Assembly: GCF_014648075.1 (NCBI RefSeq)
Contig: NZ_BMQK01000004.1
Location: 438,048-502,047 of the forward strand
DNA from: Streptomyces ruber
GTDB lineage: Bacteria; Actinomycetota; Actinomycetes; Streptomycetales; Streptomycetaceae
Reading direction: 5' to 3'
DNA: 64,000 bases
Every line of letters starts with the position of its first letter. Position 1 is the stretch's first letter. Position numbers and translations under genes: made by a program. The notes under the pieces are model-generated. The model saw only the letters and a program-made list of their open reading frames with translations. It searched no databases and was not told the origin of the DNA. Positions 32,140 to 40,367 of the stretch are shown here, in pieces.

Positions 32140-32733
32140 GTGCCGGAGGACGTGGGGGGCATGCCGTTCTCTGACGGCTGGGAGCCCGACGACGACCGCG
32201 ACCGCGGGGGCAGGGACGACGAGTTCGCCTCCGTGGTCTTCGACGAGGACTTCGTACGGGCGGCCGTCGTGCACGAGCCGTCCGCCGTCGAACGTCTGCT
32301 CGCCGCGGCCCAGGCCCGCGCCGAGGCGCAGGAGGCCGAGGCGCGCCGGGCGCACACCAGACATCCACGCGGCGACGACGAGCGGTACGACGACGGCTTC
32401 GGCCCCGACGACCTCGACCTCGGCCCCGGTGGCGACCGTGACGACCCGGACGACAGCGGGGTGTTCGAGGGCGGCCGCTACGGGGCGCCGGAGGGTTACG
32501 GCCGGCAGCCCCGCTGGCACCGGCCCGTGGCCTGGGTGCTCGCCCTGGTGATGGGCATCGGCATGGTCGCGCTCGCGTTCACGGCGGTCTACCGGGGAGC
32601 CTCCTCGGGCAGCCACGAGGAGCAGGTCCCGCCCCCCGCCTCCACGGGTGTCGAACACGGTGTCGACACGGCTCCCTCCGCCTCCGCCGACTACTCCCCG
32701 CCACCGGTGTCGGCGGTGCCACGCACGCCCTGA
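32140..32733 (+). CDS. single-pass membrane protein with SVVFDEDFVRAA motif (paralogue 1)
   Basis: A 197-residue protein of unknown function. The acidic cytoplasmic N-terminus carries DDEFASVVFDEDFVRAA at about residues 25-41, then a long Asp/Gly/Arg-rich linker, one membrane segment (VAWVLALVMGIGMVALAF, about 129-146) and a short Ser/Pro-rich outside tail. The next gene encodes a protein with the same cytoplasmic motif, so the two are paralogues. By position it corresponds to the S. coelicolor membrane protein that I recall being tied to the mre-dependent spore-wall machinery; that link is from memory. Start choice: GTG 32140 (leaderless geometry); ATG 32161 with GGAGG 10 nt upstream is an alternative. 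Confidence 0.78.
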   Translation: MPEDVGGMPFSDGWEPDDDRDRGGRDDEFASVVFDEDFVRAAVVHEPSAVERLLAAAQARAEAQEAEARRAHTRHPRGDDERYDDGFGPDDLDLGPGGDRDDPDDSGVFEGGRYGAPEGYGRQPRWHRPVAWVLALVMGIGMVALAFTAVYRGASSGSHEEQVPPPASTGVEHGVDTAPSASADYSPPPVSAVPRTP

Positions 32734-32796
32734 GGGCATCCGCAAGCGCTTGCGGACCCGGTGAGCGCGTGTCAGAAGTTGTCGCGTACCAGGGCG

Positions 32797-32824
32797 TTTA
32801 CCGCAGCCCCGCGGGACCTACTCT
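32797..32824 (+). promoter_or_regulatory. promoter of paralogue 2, leaderless type
   Basis: TTTACC (32797-32802), 16-nt spacer, TACTCT (32819-32824), then 6 nt to ATG 32831. The GGAGG at 32825-32829 touches the ATG and is too close to work as a normal Shine-Dalgarno. Confidence 0.5.
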
Positions 32825-32830
32825 GGAGGT

Positions 32831-33898
32831 ATGGGCGGACCAGGAGACCCACCTGAGGGGACACCCGAGGGCGCTCCCGGTGGTGGAGAGGACGAGTACA
32901 GGTCGGTCGTCTTCGACGAGTCCTTCGTTCGCGCTGCCCGGCTCCAGGAGTTCTCCGCCCGGGAGCGCATGGCCGACCACGCGCCCGCCGTACGCCGCCG
33001 TGCGCCGCTGCGCCGCGGGCTGTCCCGCCAGGCGCTGGTCCTCGTCATGCTGATCGCCCTCGCCTTCGGCACCGCGATCTACATGGGCCTGCGCCATCCG
33101 TACGAGGCGCCGGCCGCCGGCCCCGTCGAGCCGCTCAGGATGACGGTCATCCCGCTCGCCCCGCAGGGCGCCGTGCCCGGCTCCACGGATGCCGAGCGCC
33201 TGTACGAGAGCAGCCCCGCCGCCCGGTTCCGGATCGGGGCCGAGGGCATCACCATGCCCGCCACCCGGCGCACGGCGAACTTCTCCGACAGCCAGGTCGT
33301 CGCGGCCCTGACCACCGCCAAGGACTACCTCGTCGCCTCCGCGCTCGACCCCCGGGTACTGGACGGCACGACCGTGCGGTCCCCGCGCATCCTGCTGGAC
33401 CCGCAGCTCCTGGACCAGTTCGACCAGAGCTTCGACCACCCCGCGGCCGACGGGCGGCACGCGCCCACCGGCTGGACGGTCCGCTTCGACCCCTCCCGCG
33501 CCGAACTCGCCGACTCCAGGATCCGTGTGCAGGGCACCCTGCGGGCGGTCGAGTTCGACTCCGACACCCTCGAGGTCGTCGCCGACCACGTCTACGTGTA
33601 CGCGCTGCGGCCCGCCGGCGCGGACGAGGGGGTCGCGGCCTCGCTGTTCACCGTCCGGCGCGAGCTGCACTTCCGCTTCGACCACGACGACCTGCGCAGC
33701 CACCAGGCCGAGATCGCCGTCGCCCACGTCCAGGCCGGGCCGCTCGCCTGCGCCGAGGACACGGCGAACCACCTGCGCCCGCTGCTCGCGGGACAGACGG
33801 CGGGGGCGGGCGGCCCGGCCGGCACGGACCCGTACGCGACGGGCGGCGCCACGGCCCTGTGCGGCTCGCTGGCGGAGGCCGCCCAGCCGAGGGTGTGA
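32831..33898 (+). CDS. single-pass membrane protein with SVVFDESFVRAA motif (paralogue 2)
   Basis: A 355-residue bitopic protein of unknown function. Its short cytoplasmic part carries EDEYRSVVFDESFVRAA at about residues 20-36, followed by a basic stretch, one membrane segment at about 62-80 (LVLVMLIALAFGTAIYMG) and an extracytoplasmic domain of about 270 residues with two Cys in its last third (QAGPLACAED and ATALCGSL) that could form a disulfide. The cytoplasmic motif is shared with the protein encoded 98 nt upstream, but the outer domains differ completely. The shared motif suggests docking to a common cytoplasmic partner. The gene converges with the M48 protease gene with only 4 nt between stops. 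Confidence 0.85.
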   Translation: MGGPGDPPEGTPEGAPGGGEDEYRSVVFDESFVRAARLQEFSARERMADHAPAVRRRAPLRRGLSRQALVLVMLIALAFGTAIYMGLRHPYEAPAAGPVEPLRMTVIPLAPQGAVPGSTDAERLYESSPAARFRIGAEGITMPATRRTANFSDSQVVAALTTAKDYLVASALDPRVLDGTTVRSPRILLDPQLLDQFDQSFDHPAADGRHAPTGWTVRFDPSRAELADSRIRVQGTLRAVEFDSDTLEVVADHVYVYALRPAGADEGVAASLFTVRRELHFRFDHDDLRSHQAEIAVAHVQAGPLACAEDTANHLRPLLAGQTAGAGGPAGTDPYATGGATALCGSLAEAAQPRV

Positions 33899-33902
33899 CG
33901 CG

Positions 33903-35003
33903 TCACTCCGCGCCGGGACGCTCGTCCCGCGGCCGGTCCTTCGCCGTCCCGCCGCCACCGCCGCCGGTGAAGCCGCCGAAGCCGCGCCGCACCCGGCCGC
34001 CGAGGTCACCCGCCCCGCCCGCGATGTCGCTGACCAGCTTCATCAGCGGGTCCTTGGAGTTCTTGACGTCGCTGGCGTAGGCGGCCGCCGACTGGCGGAA
34101 GGAGTCGGTCACCGAGGTGTCCTTGTCCTCGTCGCGCCGCGGGTAGTGACCGTCCATGATCCGCTGGAAGTCGCGGGAGTCGGCCCACTTCTTCAGCTCG
34201 GCCGCGCGCACGGTGGCGAAGGGGTGGGAGCGGGGCAGCACGTTCATGATCTTCAGCACGGAGTCGCGCAGGTCGCCCCCGGCCTCGTACTCCTCGGCCT
34301 GCGCGAGGAACGCGTCCACGTTCATCGCGTGCAGGTGGTTGCCGCCCGCGAGCTTCATCAGACCGCGCATCGAGGCCCGCAGGTCCTGTCCGACCAGCAG
34401 GCCCGCCCGGTCGGCGGACAGCTCCGACTTGCGGAACCACTCGCGCAGCGCGGTCACGATCGCCATGATCGCGAGGTTGCCCAGCGGGATCCACGCCACC
34501 CGGACGGCCAGGCTCGTCAGGAACAGCAGGATCGTGCGGTAGACGGCGTGGCCGGAGAGGGCGTGGCCCACCTCGTGGCCGACGACGGCCCGCATCTCCT
34601 CCTCGTCGAGCAGCTCGACGAGCCCCGTGGTGACGACGATGATCGGCTCGTCCAGGCCGATGCACATCGCGTTCGGCTGCGGGTCCTGGTTGACGTACAT
34701 CGGCGGGACCTTCTCCAGGTCCAGGATGTAACAGGCGTCCCGCAGCATGTCGTTGAGGTGCGCGAACTGCTCGTCCGAGACCCGTACGGAGTCGGACAGG
34801 AACAGCAGGCGCAGACTCCGCTCGGGAAGCAGGCCGCTGAGCGCCTTGAAGACCGTGTCGAAGCCGCTCAGCCTGCGCAGGGCCACCAGGGCGGAGCGGT
34901 CCGCGGGGTGCTCGTACGCCCGTGAGGACAGGCCCTCGAAGCGCCTGCGGCTCCTGCTGGGCACGTTCCCGTGACCGTCTCGCTCGTGGCTGCCGTCGGA
35001 CAT
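33903..35003 (-). CDS. M48-family zinc metalloprotease (HtpX/Ste24-like), membrane-bound
   Basis: A 366-residue M48 peptidase. The zinc site is HEVGH at residues 143-147 (His143, Glu144, His147) with the third ligand Glu194 in SELSADRAG. A hydrophobic stretch at about 155-187 provides membrane segments between these parts, as in HtpX. The C-terminus is Gly/Arg/Asp-rich. These proteases degrade damaged membrane proteins. ATG 35003 was chosen because GGGGGA lies 5 nt upstream; another ATG is at 35015. It is divergent from the two tiny membrane-protein genes. Confidence 0.92.
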   Translation of the reverse strand: MSDGSHERDGHGNVPSRSRRRFEGLSSRAYEHPADRSALVALRRLSGFDTVFKALSGLLPERSLRLLFLSDSVRVSDEQFAHLNDMLRDACYILDLEKVPPMYVNQDPQPNAMCIGLDEPIIVVTTGLVELLDEEEMRAVVGHEVGHALSGHAVYRTILLFLTSLAVRVAWIPLGNLAIMAIVTALREWFRKSELSADRAGLLVGQDLRASMRGLMKLAGGNHLHAMNVDAFLAQAEEYEAGGDLRDSVLKIMNVLPRSHPFATVRAAELKKWADSRDFQRIMDGHYPRRDEDKDTSVTDSFRQSAAAYASDVKNSKDPLMKLVSDIAGGAGDLGGRVRRGFGGFTGGGGGGTAKDRPRDERPGAE

Positions 35004-35102
35004 GTGTTCCCCCATGTGTCTGATTGCCCAGTGTGCCCCCGAAGCGAGGACCAGCCTAGGCGGAGATACGGTGACAGGGCAGCACACGTAAGGAGCGATC
35101 CC

Positions 35103-35279
35103 ATGGAGCACACCCCGGCCACCTGGTTCCCCCGGGCCGCGACCGTCGTCGCGGAGGGCCCCGTCTTCGGCGGCGGCCTGTTCCGCGTCGTCCTGCTCGT
35201 GATGCTCGTGGGCTGTGTGCTGGGCGGCTGGTTCCTGCTGCGGGGCTACCGCCAGGACGACCGCGAGGACGAGGACTGA
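35103..35279 (+). CDS. small single-pass membrane protein, 58 aa
   Basis: A 58-residue protein starting MEHTPATWFPRAATVV, with one membrane segment (VVLLVMLVGCVLGGWFLL, about residues 29-46) and a charged tail ending in RQDDREDED. It has a strong AAGGAG Shine-Dalgarno 8 nt before ATG 35103, which supports it being a real gene despite its size. The frame is open upstream to 34971, but that part overlaps the protease promoter. It is divergent from the M48 gene by 99 nt. No function can be assigned. Confidence 0.75.
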   Translation: MEHTPATWFPRAATVVAEGPVFGGGLFRVVLLVMLVGCVLGGWFLLRGYRQDDREDED

Positions 35280-35387
35280 GGTTCCGTCCGCCACAAGGCG
35301 GAGTCGGCGTGGGCGCCGCGCGGGGGCCCGCTTACGATATGCCGGAGCCCTTGTCCCGATCCCACACCCGGATAGGTCCAGCCGACG

Positions 35388-35552
35388 ATGAACCTGCACA
35401 GCACCGCTGCCCAGTTGGTCACCCTCGCCGCCGAGGGCGAGGAGCACGGAGGCAACCACCACAGCCTCAACCCCTACCTGACCGGCATCGGTGCCTTCGC
35501 CGTCCTGATGCTCCTGCTGTTCATCACCACCCGCTTCAACCGGGACCGCTGA
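35388..35552 (+). CDS. small single-pass membrane protein, 54 aa, upstream of nadD
   Basis: A 54-residue protein: MNLHSTAAQLVTLAAEGEEH, a short His/Asn-rich stretch, a membrane segment (YLTGIGAFAVLMLLLFITT, about 30-48) and the end RFNRDR. It lies 60 nt upstream of nadD. A TACGAT hexamer at 35333-35338 could be its -10. The Shine-Dalgarno is weak (AGG). I believe proteins of this type are widely annotated in Streptomyces just upstream of nadD; function unknown. Confidence 0.7.
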   Translation: MNLHSTAAQLVTLAAEGEEHGGNHHSLNPYLTGIGAFAVLMLLLFITTRFNRDR

Positions 35553-35612
35553 ACCCCCCGCAAATAGACGTTCGACCGGAACCCGTCGAACGGGCCGGTA
35601 GGGTCTGCACGC

Positions 35613-36299
35613 ATGGGAGAGCAGGAAATGCCTACCGGCCCGGAGCAGACCACCGCGGGCGGCCGGGCCAGTCACCCCGGGGACGGTCCCGGCGCCGGTC
35701 CCCTGGAACCGCGCCGACGCCGCCTCGGCGTCATGGGCGGAACGTTCGATCCGATCCACAACGGCCACCTCGTCGCGGCCCAGGAGGCCGCCACCCAGTT
35801 CCACCTCGACGAGGTCGTGTTCGTACCCACGGGCGAGCCGTGGCAGAAGTCCCACCGGTCGGTGTCCCCGGCCGAGGACCGCTATCTGATGACGGTCATC
35901 GCGACCGCGGAGAACCCGCAGTTCTCCGTCAGCCGCATCGACATCGACCGCGGCGGTCCCACCTACACCACGGACACCCTGCGTGATCTGCGCGCACTCA
36001 ACCCCGACACGGACCTCTTCTTCATCACCGGCGCCGACGCGCTGTCCCAGATCCTCACCTGGCGCGACACGGACGAGTTGTTCTCGCTCGCGCACTTCGT
36101 CGGCGTCACCCGCCCCGGACACGTCCTCGCCGACCCGGGCCTGCCCGCCGGAGGCGTCTCGCTCGTCGAGGTTCCGGCTCTGGCCATCTCGTCCACGGAC
36201 TGCCGTGCGAGAGTCGCCAAGGGCGATCCCGTCTGGTATCTGGTGCCGGACGGTGTGGTGCGCTACATCGACAAGCGTGAGCTGTACCGCGGCGAGTGA
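35613..36299 (+). CDS. nadD: nicotinate-nucleotide adenylyltransferase
   Basis: Transfers AMP from ATP to nicotinate mononucleotide in NAD synthesis. The 228-residue protein has a 35-residue disordered, basic N-terminal extension, then the nucleotidyltransferase signature [11 protein letters not shown] (His49 and His52 of HxGH) and the ATP motif SSTDCR near the C-terminus. The ATG follows a TAGGGT hexamer by 8 nt and has no clear Shine-Dalgarno, suggesting a very short or absent leader. The LCP-like gene follows closely. Confidence 0.96.
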   Translation: MGEQEMPTGPEQTTAGGRASHPGDGPGAGPLEPRRRRLGVMGGTFDPIHNGHLVAAQEAATQFHLDEVVFVPTGEPWQKSHRSVSPAEDRYLMTVIATAENPQFSVSRIDIDRGGPTYTTDTLRDLRALNPDTDLFFITGADALSQILTWRDTDELFSLAHFVGVTRPGHVLADPGLPAGGVSLVEVPALAISSTDCRARVAKGDPVWYLVPDGVVRYIDKRELYRGE

Positions 36300-36316
36300 G
36301 CCGAGAGGGGCACCGG

Positions 36317-38101
36317 GTGAACGACCGATACGACGCCGGCCACGGGAGCGACGGTTACGAGCTCGTCGGCTACGACGAGTTCGGGCAGCCTGTGTACCGC
36401 CAGGTGCCCGCCCAGCACTCCCCGCAGGAGTACGGCTCCTACGGGACGCAGGAGCCGCAGCAGTCCCAGGGATACGGCTACGGCTACGACCCGTACGGGA
36501 CCGCCGCCCAGCAGCAGCCCCCGGCCCCGCAGGCCTCCCACGACTTCCATGACTTCCACGACCCGTACGGGAACGGCCAGGGCGGGGGAGCGGCCGGACA
36601 CGGGTACGACGGCTACGACCCGTACGGGCAGCAGACGGCCGGCGCCGGGCAGCAGACGTACACCGCAGTCCACCAGCCCCATGCCCAGCCCGACGCCCAG
36701 CCCCACGGCACCGAGCAGAGCGCGTACATCCCGCACCAGGCCCGGCCTCCGAGAACCGGGCAGGAGGACGGCGGGCCGGGCGGCCCGGGTCCGTCCGGTG
36801 AGCGGCCGGAGGACGGCGGCGACAGGGAGTACCACACCGAGCAGTTCGCCTTCGTCGAGGAGCCCGACGGCGACTCCGAGGACGTGATCGACTGGCTGGC
36901 GTTCACCGAGAACCGCACCGAGCGCCGCGAGGAGGCCAAGCGCCGGGCCCGCGGCCGGCTCGTCGCCCTGGCGGTGGTCCTCGCCCTGGTCGCGGCCGGC
37001 GGCGTCGGCTACCTCTGGTTCGCGGGGAAGCTGCCCGGCACCTCGGAGGGGGACAAGGCGGGCACCACGACGTCCGCGGCCGCCCAGAAGCGCGACGTGC
37101 TCGTCGTCCACCTGCACAACACGGGCGGGGACGAGACCTCCACGGCGCTGCTCGTGAACAACACCACCACCGAGCGCGGCGCCACCGTGCTGCTGCCCAA
37201 CTCCCTCGCCCTGACGGGCGACGACGGCGGCACCACCACCCTCGCCAAGTCCGTCGAGGACGACGGCGCCGCCGGCACCCGCGACTCCCTCCACACCGTG
37301 CTCGGCACCGACATCGAGGGCACCTGGCGCCTCGACACCCCTTACCTGAACAACCTCGTCGAGCTCGTCGGCAACATCGAGATCGACACGGACACCGACG
37401 TGCCCGACCCGGACGGCAAGGAGGGCGAGGCGCCACTGGTCAACAAGGGCGGGGCGCAGACCCTCAGCGGCAAGATGGCCGTCGCGTACGCCACCTACCG
37501 GGCGCCCGGCGAGTCCGAGAGCGCGCAGCTGAAGCGGTTCGGGCAGGTGATGCAGGGCGTGCTGCGCAAGCTGTCCTCGGACGCGCAGGCCGCCACGGTC
37601 ACCATGCAGACCCTGGGGCAGATCCTCGACCCGCCGCTGACCGACGGCGACCTCGGCACCTTCCTCGCGGGGCTCGCCGAGCGGGCCAAGGGCGGCGACT
37701 ACGAGACCGCCGCGCTGCCCGTCCAGGAGGACGGCACGCTCGACGCCGAGACCTCGGACAGCGTGGTGAAGGACCTGCTCGGCGGCACCGCGAAGAGCCC
37801 CGAGGCGGGCGACGCCGTCCGGGTCGGCATCCGGAACGCCACCGGCGAGAAGGACGCCACCGAACAGGCCCGCGTGGTCCTGCTCAACGGCGGCTACACC
37901 TTCCTCGACGCCGGCACCGCCTCCGCGGCCGGGACCTCCACGGTCACGTACGCCGACGCCGCGAGCAAGGACGACGCGGTCGAGGTCGCGAAGACCCTTG
38001 GCCTGCCGACCGGCAGCGTCGTGCAGGGCAGCACCACGTCCAACGCCGACGTCTCGGTCGTCCTCGGCCGGGACTACGAGGTGACCGGCCCCACCGGCTG
38101 A
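36317..38101 (+). CDS. LytR-CpsA-Psr (LCP)-like membrane protein with LytR C-terminal domain
   Basis: A 594-residue protein with a Tyr/Gly/Gln-rich cytoplasmic N-terminus of about 210 residues (DGYELVGYDEFGQPVYRQVP), a membrane segment at about 214-238, an LCP-like extracytoplasmic domain, and a LytR_C domain at the end (VRVGIRNATGEKDATEQAR). LCP proteins attach teichoic acids or similar polymers to peptidoglycan. Here the usual catalytic Arg-Asp motif (SIPRD-like) is replaced by LLPNSLAL, so catalysis is doubtful. By position it matches the S. coelicolor spore-wall LCP protein that I remember as PdtA. GTG 36317 has GAGAGGGG upstream; GTG 36296, overlapping the nadD stop, is the alternative. 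Confidence 0.85.
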   Translation: MNDRYDAGHGSDGYELVGYDEFGQPVYRQVPAQHSPQEYGSYGTQEPQQSQGYGYGYDPYGTAAQQQPPAPQASHDFHDFHDPYGNGQGGGAAGHGYDGYDPYGQQTAGAGQQTYTAVHQPHAQPDAQPHGTEQSAYIPHQARPPRTGQEDGGPGGPGPSGERPEDGGDREYHTEQFAFVEEPDGDSEDVIDWLAFTENRTERREEAKRRARGRLVALAVVLALVAAGGVGYLWFAGKLPGTSEGDKAGTTTSAAAQKRDVLVVHLHNTGGDETSTALLVNNTTTERGATVLLPNSLALTGDDGGTTTLAKSVEDDGAAGTRDSLHTVLGTDIEGTWRLDTPYLNNLVELVGNIEIDTDTDVPDPDGKEGEAPLVNKGGAQTLSGKMAVAYATYRAPGESESAQLKRFGQVMQGVLRKLSSDAQAATVTMQTLGQILDPPLTDGDLGTFLAGLAERAKGGDYETAALPVQEDGTLDAETSDSVVKDLLGGTAKSPEAGDAVRVGIRNATGEKDATEQARVVLLNGGYTFLDAGTASAAGTSTVTYADAASKDDAVEVAKTLGLPTGSVVQGSTTSNADVSVVLGRDYEVTGPTG

Positions 38102-38141
38102 GGAGAGGCGGGGGGCGGGGAACCGCCGCTCCGCCGCGTGA

Positions 38142-38175
38142 GCGACCACCCCCGGGTAATCCCTGGGGTGGTCGC
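38142..38175 (+). terminator. hairpin between the LCP-like gene and rsfS
   Basis: A perfect 11-bp stem (38142-38152 with 38165-38175) and 12-nt loop, about 40 nt after the LCP-like stop. Confidence 0.65.
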
Positions 38176-38241
38176 GGCGGTCCGTGAGACCCTTGAGGTA
38201 GCCCGTGAGGGCGTAACCGACCGCCGACCGAAAGCCACGTA

Positions 38242-38688
38242 GTGACCGCCACTGACCGCTCTCTCGAGCTCATCAACACCGCTGCCCAGGCGGCAGCCGA
38301 CAAGCTCGCCCACGACGTCATCGCGTACGACGTCAGCGACGTCCTGTCCATCACGGACGCCTTCCTGCTCGCGTCCGCGCCCAACGACCGCCAGGTCAAG
38401 TCGATTGTCGACGAGATCGAGGAGCGGCTGAACAAGGAGCTGGGTGCCAAGCCCGTACGCCGCGAGGGCGACCGCGAGGCCCGCTGGGTCCTGCTCGACT
38501 ACGTCGACATCGTGGTGCACGTCCAGCACAGCGAGGAGCGGGTCTTCTACGCCCTGGAGCGGCTGTGGAAGGACTGCCCCGAGCTGGAGCTGCCCGCCGA
38601 CGCCAAGGCCACCCGTGGCAAGGGCGAGGAGCACGCCCGGCAGGAGGCCGACGGGGACGCGGCCGGGCCGGTCGGGGAGCCGCGGTGA
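38242..38688 (+). CDS. rsfS: ribosome silencing factor RsfS
   Basis: RsfS binds ribosomal protein L14 and blocks subunit joining under nutrient limitation. The 148-residue protein contains the family core (KLAHDVIAYDVSDVLSITDAF, REGDREARWVLLDYVDIVVH) followed by an acidic, low-complexity tail of about 30 residues that RsfS of other phyla lacks. GTG start. The stop overlaps the GTG of the next gene (GTGA), so the phosphatase is co-translated. The nadD-(LCP)-rsfS order is typical of actinobacteria. Confidence 0.95.
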   Translation: MTATDRSLELINTAAQAAADKLAHDVIAYDVSDVLSITDAFLLASAPNDRQVKSIVDEIEERLNKELGAKPVRREGDREARWVLLDYVDIVVHVQHSEERVFYALERLWKDCPELELPADAKATRGKGEEHARQEADGDAAGPVGEPR

Positions 38689-39362
38689 ACGCGGTCCCGG
38701 GCATAGACGCCGCCGACCCCGCCTCGCGGCTGGGGCGGCGCGTCATCCTCTGGCGGCACGGCCAGACCGCGTGGAACCTGGAGCGCCGTTTCCAGGGCAC
38801 CACGGACATCGACCTCACCGAGACCGGCGTCGGCCAGGCCCGACGTGCCGCCCGGCTGCTCGCCTCGCTGAACCCCGCCGCCATCGTCGCCTCGGACCTG
38901 CGGCGCGCCGTCGACACGGCCGCCGAGCTGGCCGCTCTCACCGGCCTTGCGGTGACGCACGACGAGGGCCTGCGCGAGACCTACGCGGGCGTCTGGCAGG
39001 GGCTGACGCACGAGGAGATCATCGAGCGGTACGGCGACGAGTACGCGGCCTGGAAGCGCGGTGAGCCGGTCCGCCGCGGCGGGGGCGAACTGGAGACCGA
39101 GGTCGCCGACCGCGCCGCCCCCGTGGTGCTGCGGCACGCCGACAAGCTGCCCCCGGGCGGCACCCTCGTGGTGGTCAGCCACGGCGGCACCATCCGCACC
39201 ACCATCGGCCGCCTCCTGGGGCTCGCTCCCCACCACTGGGAGAGCCTCGGCGGCCTCTCCAACTGCTGCTGGTCCGTCCTCGGCGAGGGCGCCCGCGGCT
39301 GGCGCCTGCTGGAGCACAACGCCGGCACCCTGCCGGAACCGGTGCTCGGCGACGACACCTGA
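38685..39362 (+). CDS. histidine phosphatase family protein
   Basis: A phosphoglycerate-mutase-like phosphatase of 225 residues. The catalytic RHG motif is at residues 24-26 (WRHGQTAWN) and the second histidine at His166 (SHGG). Conserved RFQGTTDIDLTETG and the ETYAGVWQGLTHEEI stretch are also present. It overlaps rsfS by 4 nt. The family includes broad phosphatases, and in mycobacteria a homologue next to rsfS is annotated as a glucosyl-3-phosphoglycerate phosphatase; the substrate here is unknown. Confidence 0.92.
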   Translation: MNAVPGIDAADPASRLGRRVILWRHGQTAWNLERRFQGTTDIDLTETGVGQARRAARLLASLNPAAIVASDLRRAVDTAAELAALTGLAVTHDEGLRETYAGVWQGLTHEEIIERYGDEYAAWKRGEPVRRGGGELETEVADRAAPVVLRHADKLPPGGTLVVVSHGGTIRTTIGRLLGLAPHHWESLGGLSNCCWSVLGEGARGWRLLEHNAGTLPEPVLGDDT

Positions 39363-39403
39363 CGCCCGCCGGCGCCCCGCTCCGGGCGCCCGCCGGACCG
39401 GAT

Positions 39404-39433
39404 TTCACTTTCCGGCTGGTCGCAGGCTAAAGT
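39404..39433 (+). promoter_or_regulatory. tRNA-Ala promoter (first copy)
   Basis: TTCACT (39404-39409), 18-nt spacer, TAAAGT (39428-39433), 36 nt before the tRNA. The second tRNA copy has TAATGT at 40323-40328 at a similar distance, with a poorer -35. Confidence 0.55.
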
Positions 39434-39469
39434 TCTTCTTGTTCGCCCCGCCGAGCGGGAAGAACGCAA

Positions 39470-39542
39470 GGGGCTATAGCTCAGTTGGTAGAGCGCCTGC
39501 ATGGCATGCAGGAGGTCAGGAGTTCAATTCTCCTTAGCTCCA
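39470..39542 (+). tRNA. tRNA-Ala(GGC), first copy
   Basis: A complete 73-nt cloverleaf: acceptor stem GGGGCTA with TAGCTCC, D arm, anticodon stem CCTGC/GCAGG with loop ATGGCAT (anticodon GGC), T arm AGGAG-TTCAATT-CTCCT, discriminator A. CCA is not encoded. It reads GCC, the main alanine codon at this GC content. A T-containing terminator follows. Confidence 0.97.
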
Positions 39543-39595
39543 CAGGGTCACAGATCCACAAGATCACAGTTCTACAAGATCACAGATCGATACAG

Positions 39596-39628
39596 AAGAT
39601 CCCGTTCCTCTTGGGGGAACGGGATCTT
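39596..39628 (+). terminator. terminator after the first tRNA-Ala
   Basis: A 13-bp stem (39596-39608 with 39616-39628) followed by TTC. The 50 nt between tRNA and stem contain imperfect repeats of GATCACAG. Confidence 0.85.
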
Positions 39629-39831
39629 TCGTGTGTCCTGGGTTGAGTCACCCGGTACCCACGCTCGTATACCTGTACGGACGTCCTTCTCGCGTGCGCG
39701 TGCGCGCCGGTAGGAACGGCGGGGCCGGGGCCGTGTCCGGACTGGTACGAAGGCGTCGCTGACCGTATTGGTCCGGCCGTGGCAGAATCAAACGGCCGGA
39801 AGGGGGCGCGGCCCGACGGGAGGGAGAGGCG

Positions 39832-40005
39832 ATGCCCGGGAGCATCCGCGAGGAGGCCGAGCACCTTCTCGGACGGGTGGTGGCACCGAGGACGGCCACT
39901 CTCCTGAACTGCCCTTCCTGCGGGTCGCTCCATGTCGCCCAAGTCCTTGGAGACAACGGGGGGATCTCGTACGTGTGCACGACCTGCGGCCACAGCTGGA
40001 GCTGA
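39832..40005 (+). CDS. small zinc-ribbon protein, 57 aa
   Basis: A 57-residue protein, MPGSIREEAEHLLGRVV..., with two cysteine pairs CPSC and CTTC spaced about 22 residues apart, a treble-clef or zinc-ribbon arrangement. A purine-rich Shine-Dalgarno (GGGAGGGAGAGG) precedes ATG 39832. It lies between two identical tRNA-Ala genes and 3 nt before the next small cysteine-pair protein, so the two are probably one operon. The ribbon suggests nucleic acid or ribosome binding, but nothing defines its function. Confidence 0.75.
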   Translation: MPGSIREEAEHLLGRVVAPRTATLLNCPSCGSLHVAQVLGDNGGISYVCTTCGHSWS

Positions 40006-40008
40006 TCG

Positions 40009-40242
40009 ATGGGTGCGCACAGGAGGAAATGCGACTGGTGCGGGAGCGGTACGCCGATCGTCCGCGACATGGAGCCGGTCCACCACGACTACCAGTACTG
40101 GTGCGAGGAATGCGCACGGGCGCTGATCATAAAAGGCGACCCCATCGAGACGTACCGCGAGCTGGAGGGCGAGCCGATCTACGGTCGGCTCCTCGAGGAG
40201 CACTGCACGCTCAAACGGTTCTATTCGTTCGTGACGGCTTGA
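40009..40242 (+). CDS. small cysteine-pair protein, 77 aa
   Basis: A 77-residue protein with CDWCG near residue 8 and CEECA near residue 32, again a pair of CxxC motifs suited to zinc, followed by a helical, acidic C-terminal half (GDPIETYRELEGEPIYGRLL). It begins 3 nt after the zinc-ribbon gene stop; GGAG lies about 12 nt before its ATG. The family is not known to me. Its location between duplicate tRNAs is the main context. Confidence 0.8.
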   Translation: MGAHRRKCDWCGSGTPIVRDMEPVHHDYQYWCEECARALIIKGDPIETYRELEGEPIYGRLLEEHCTLKRFYSFVTA

Positions 40243-40367
40243 CCGGTAGTCGCCGGAGCGCCGGAGAAACGGGCATACCGGACGGAGCGGAAACGATTTG
40301 GTGGTGCACCCCGGTGACCGTGTAATGTTGGCGTCGCCGCCGGGGAAACCCGGAGGACACACCGCAA

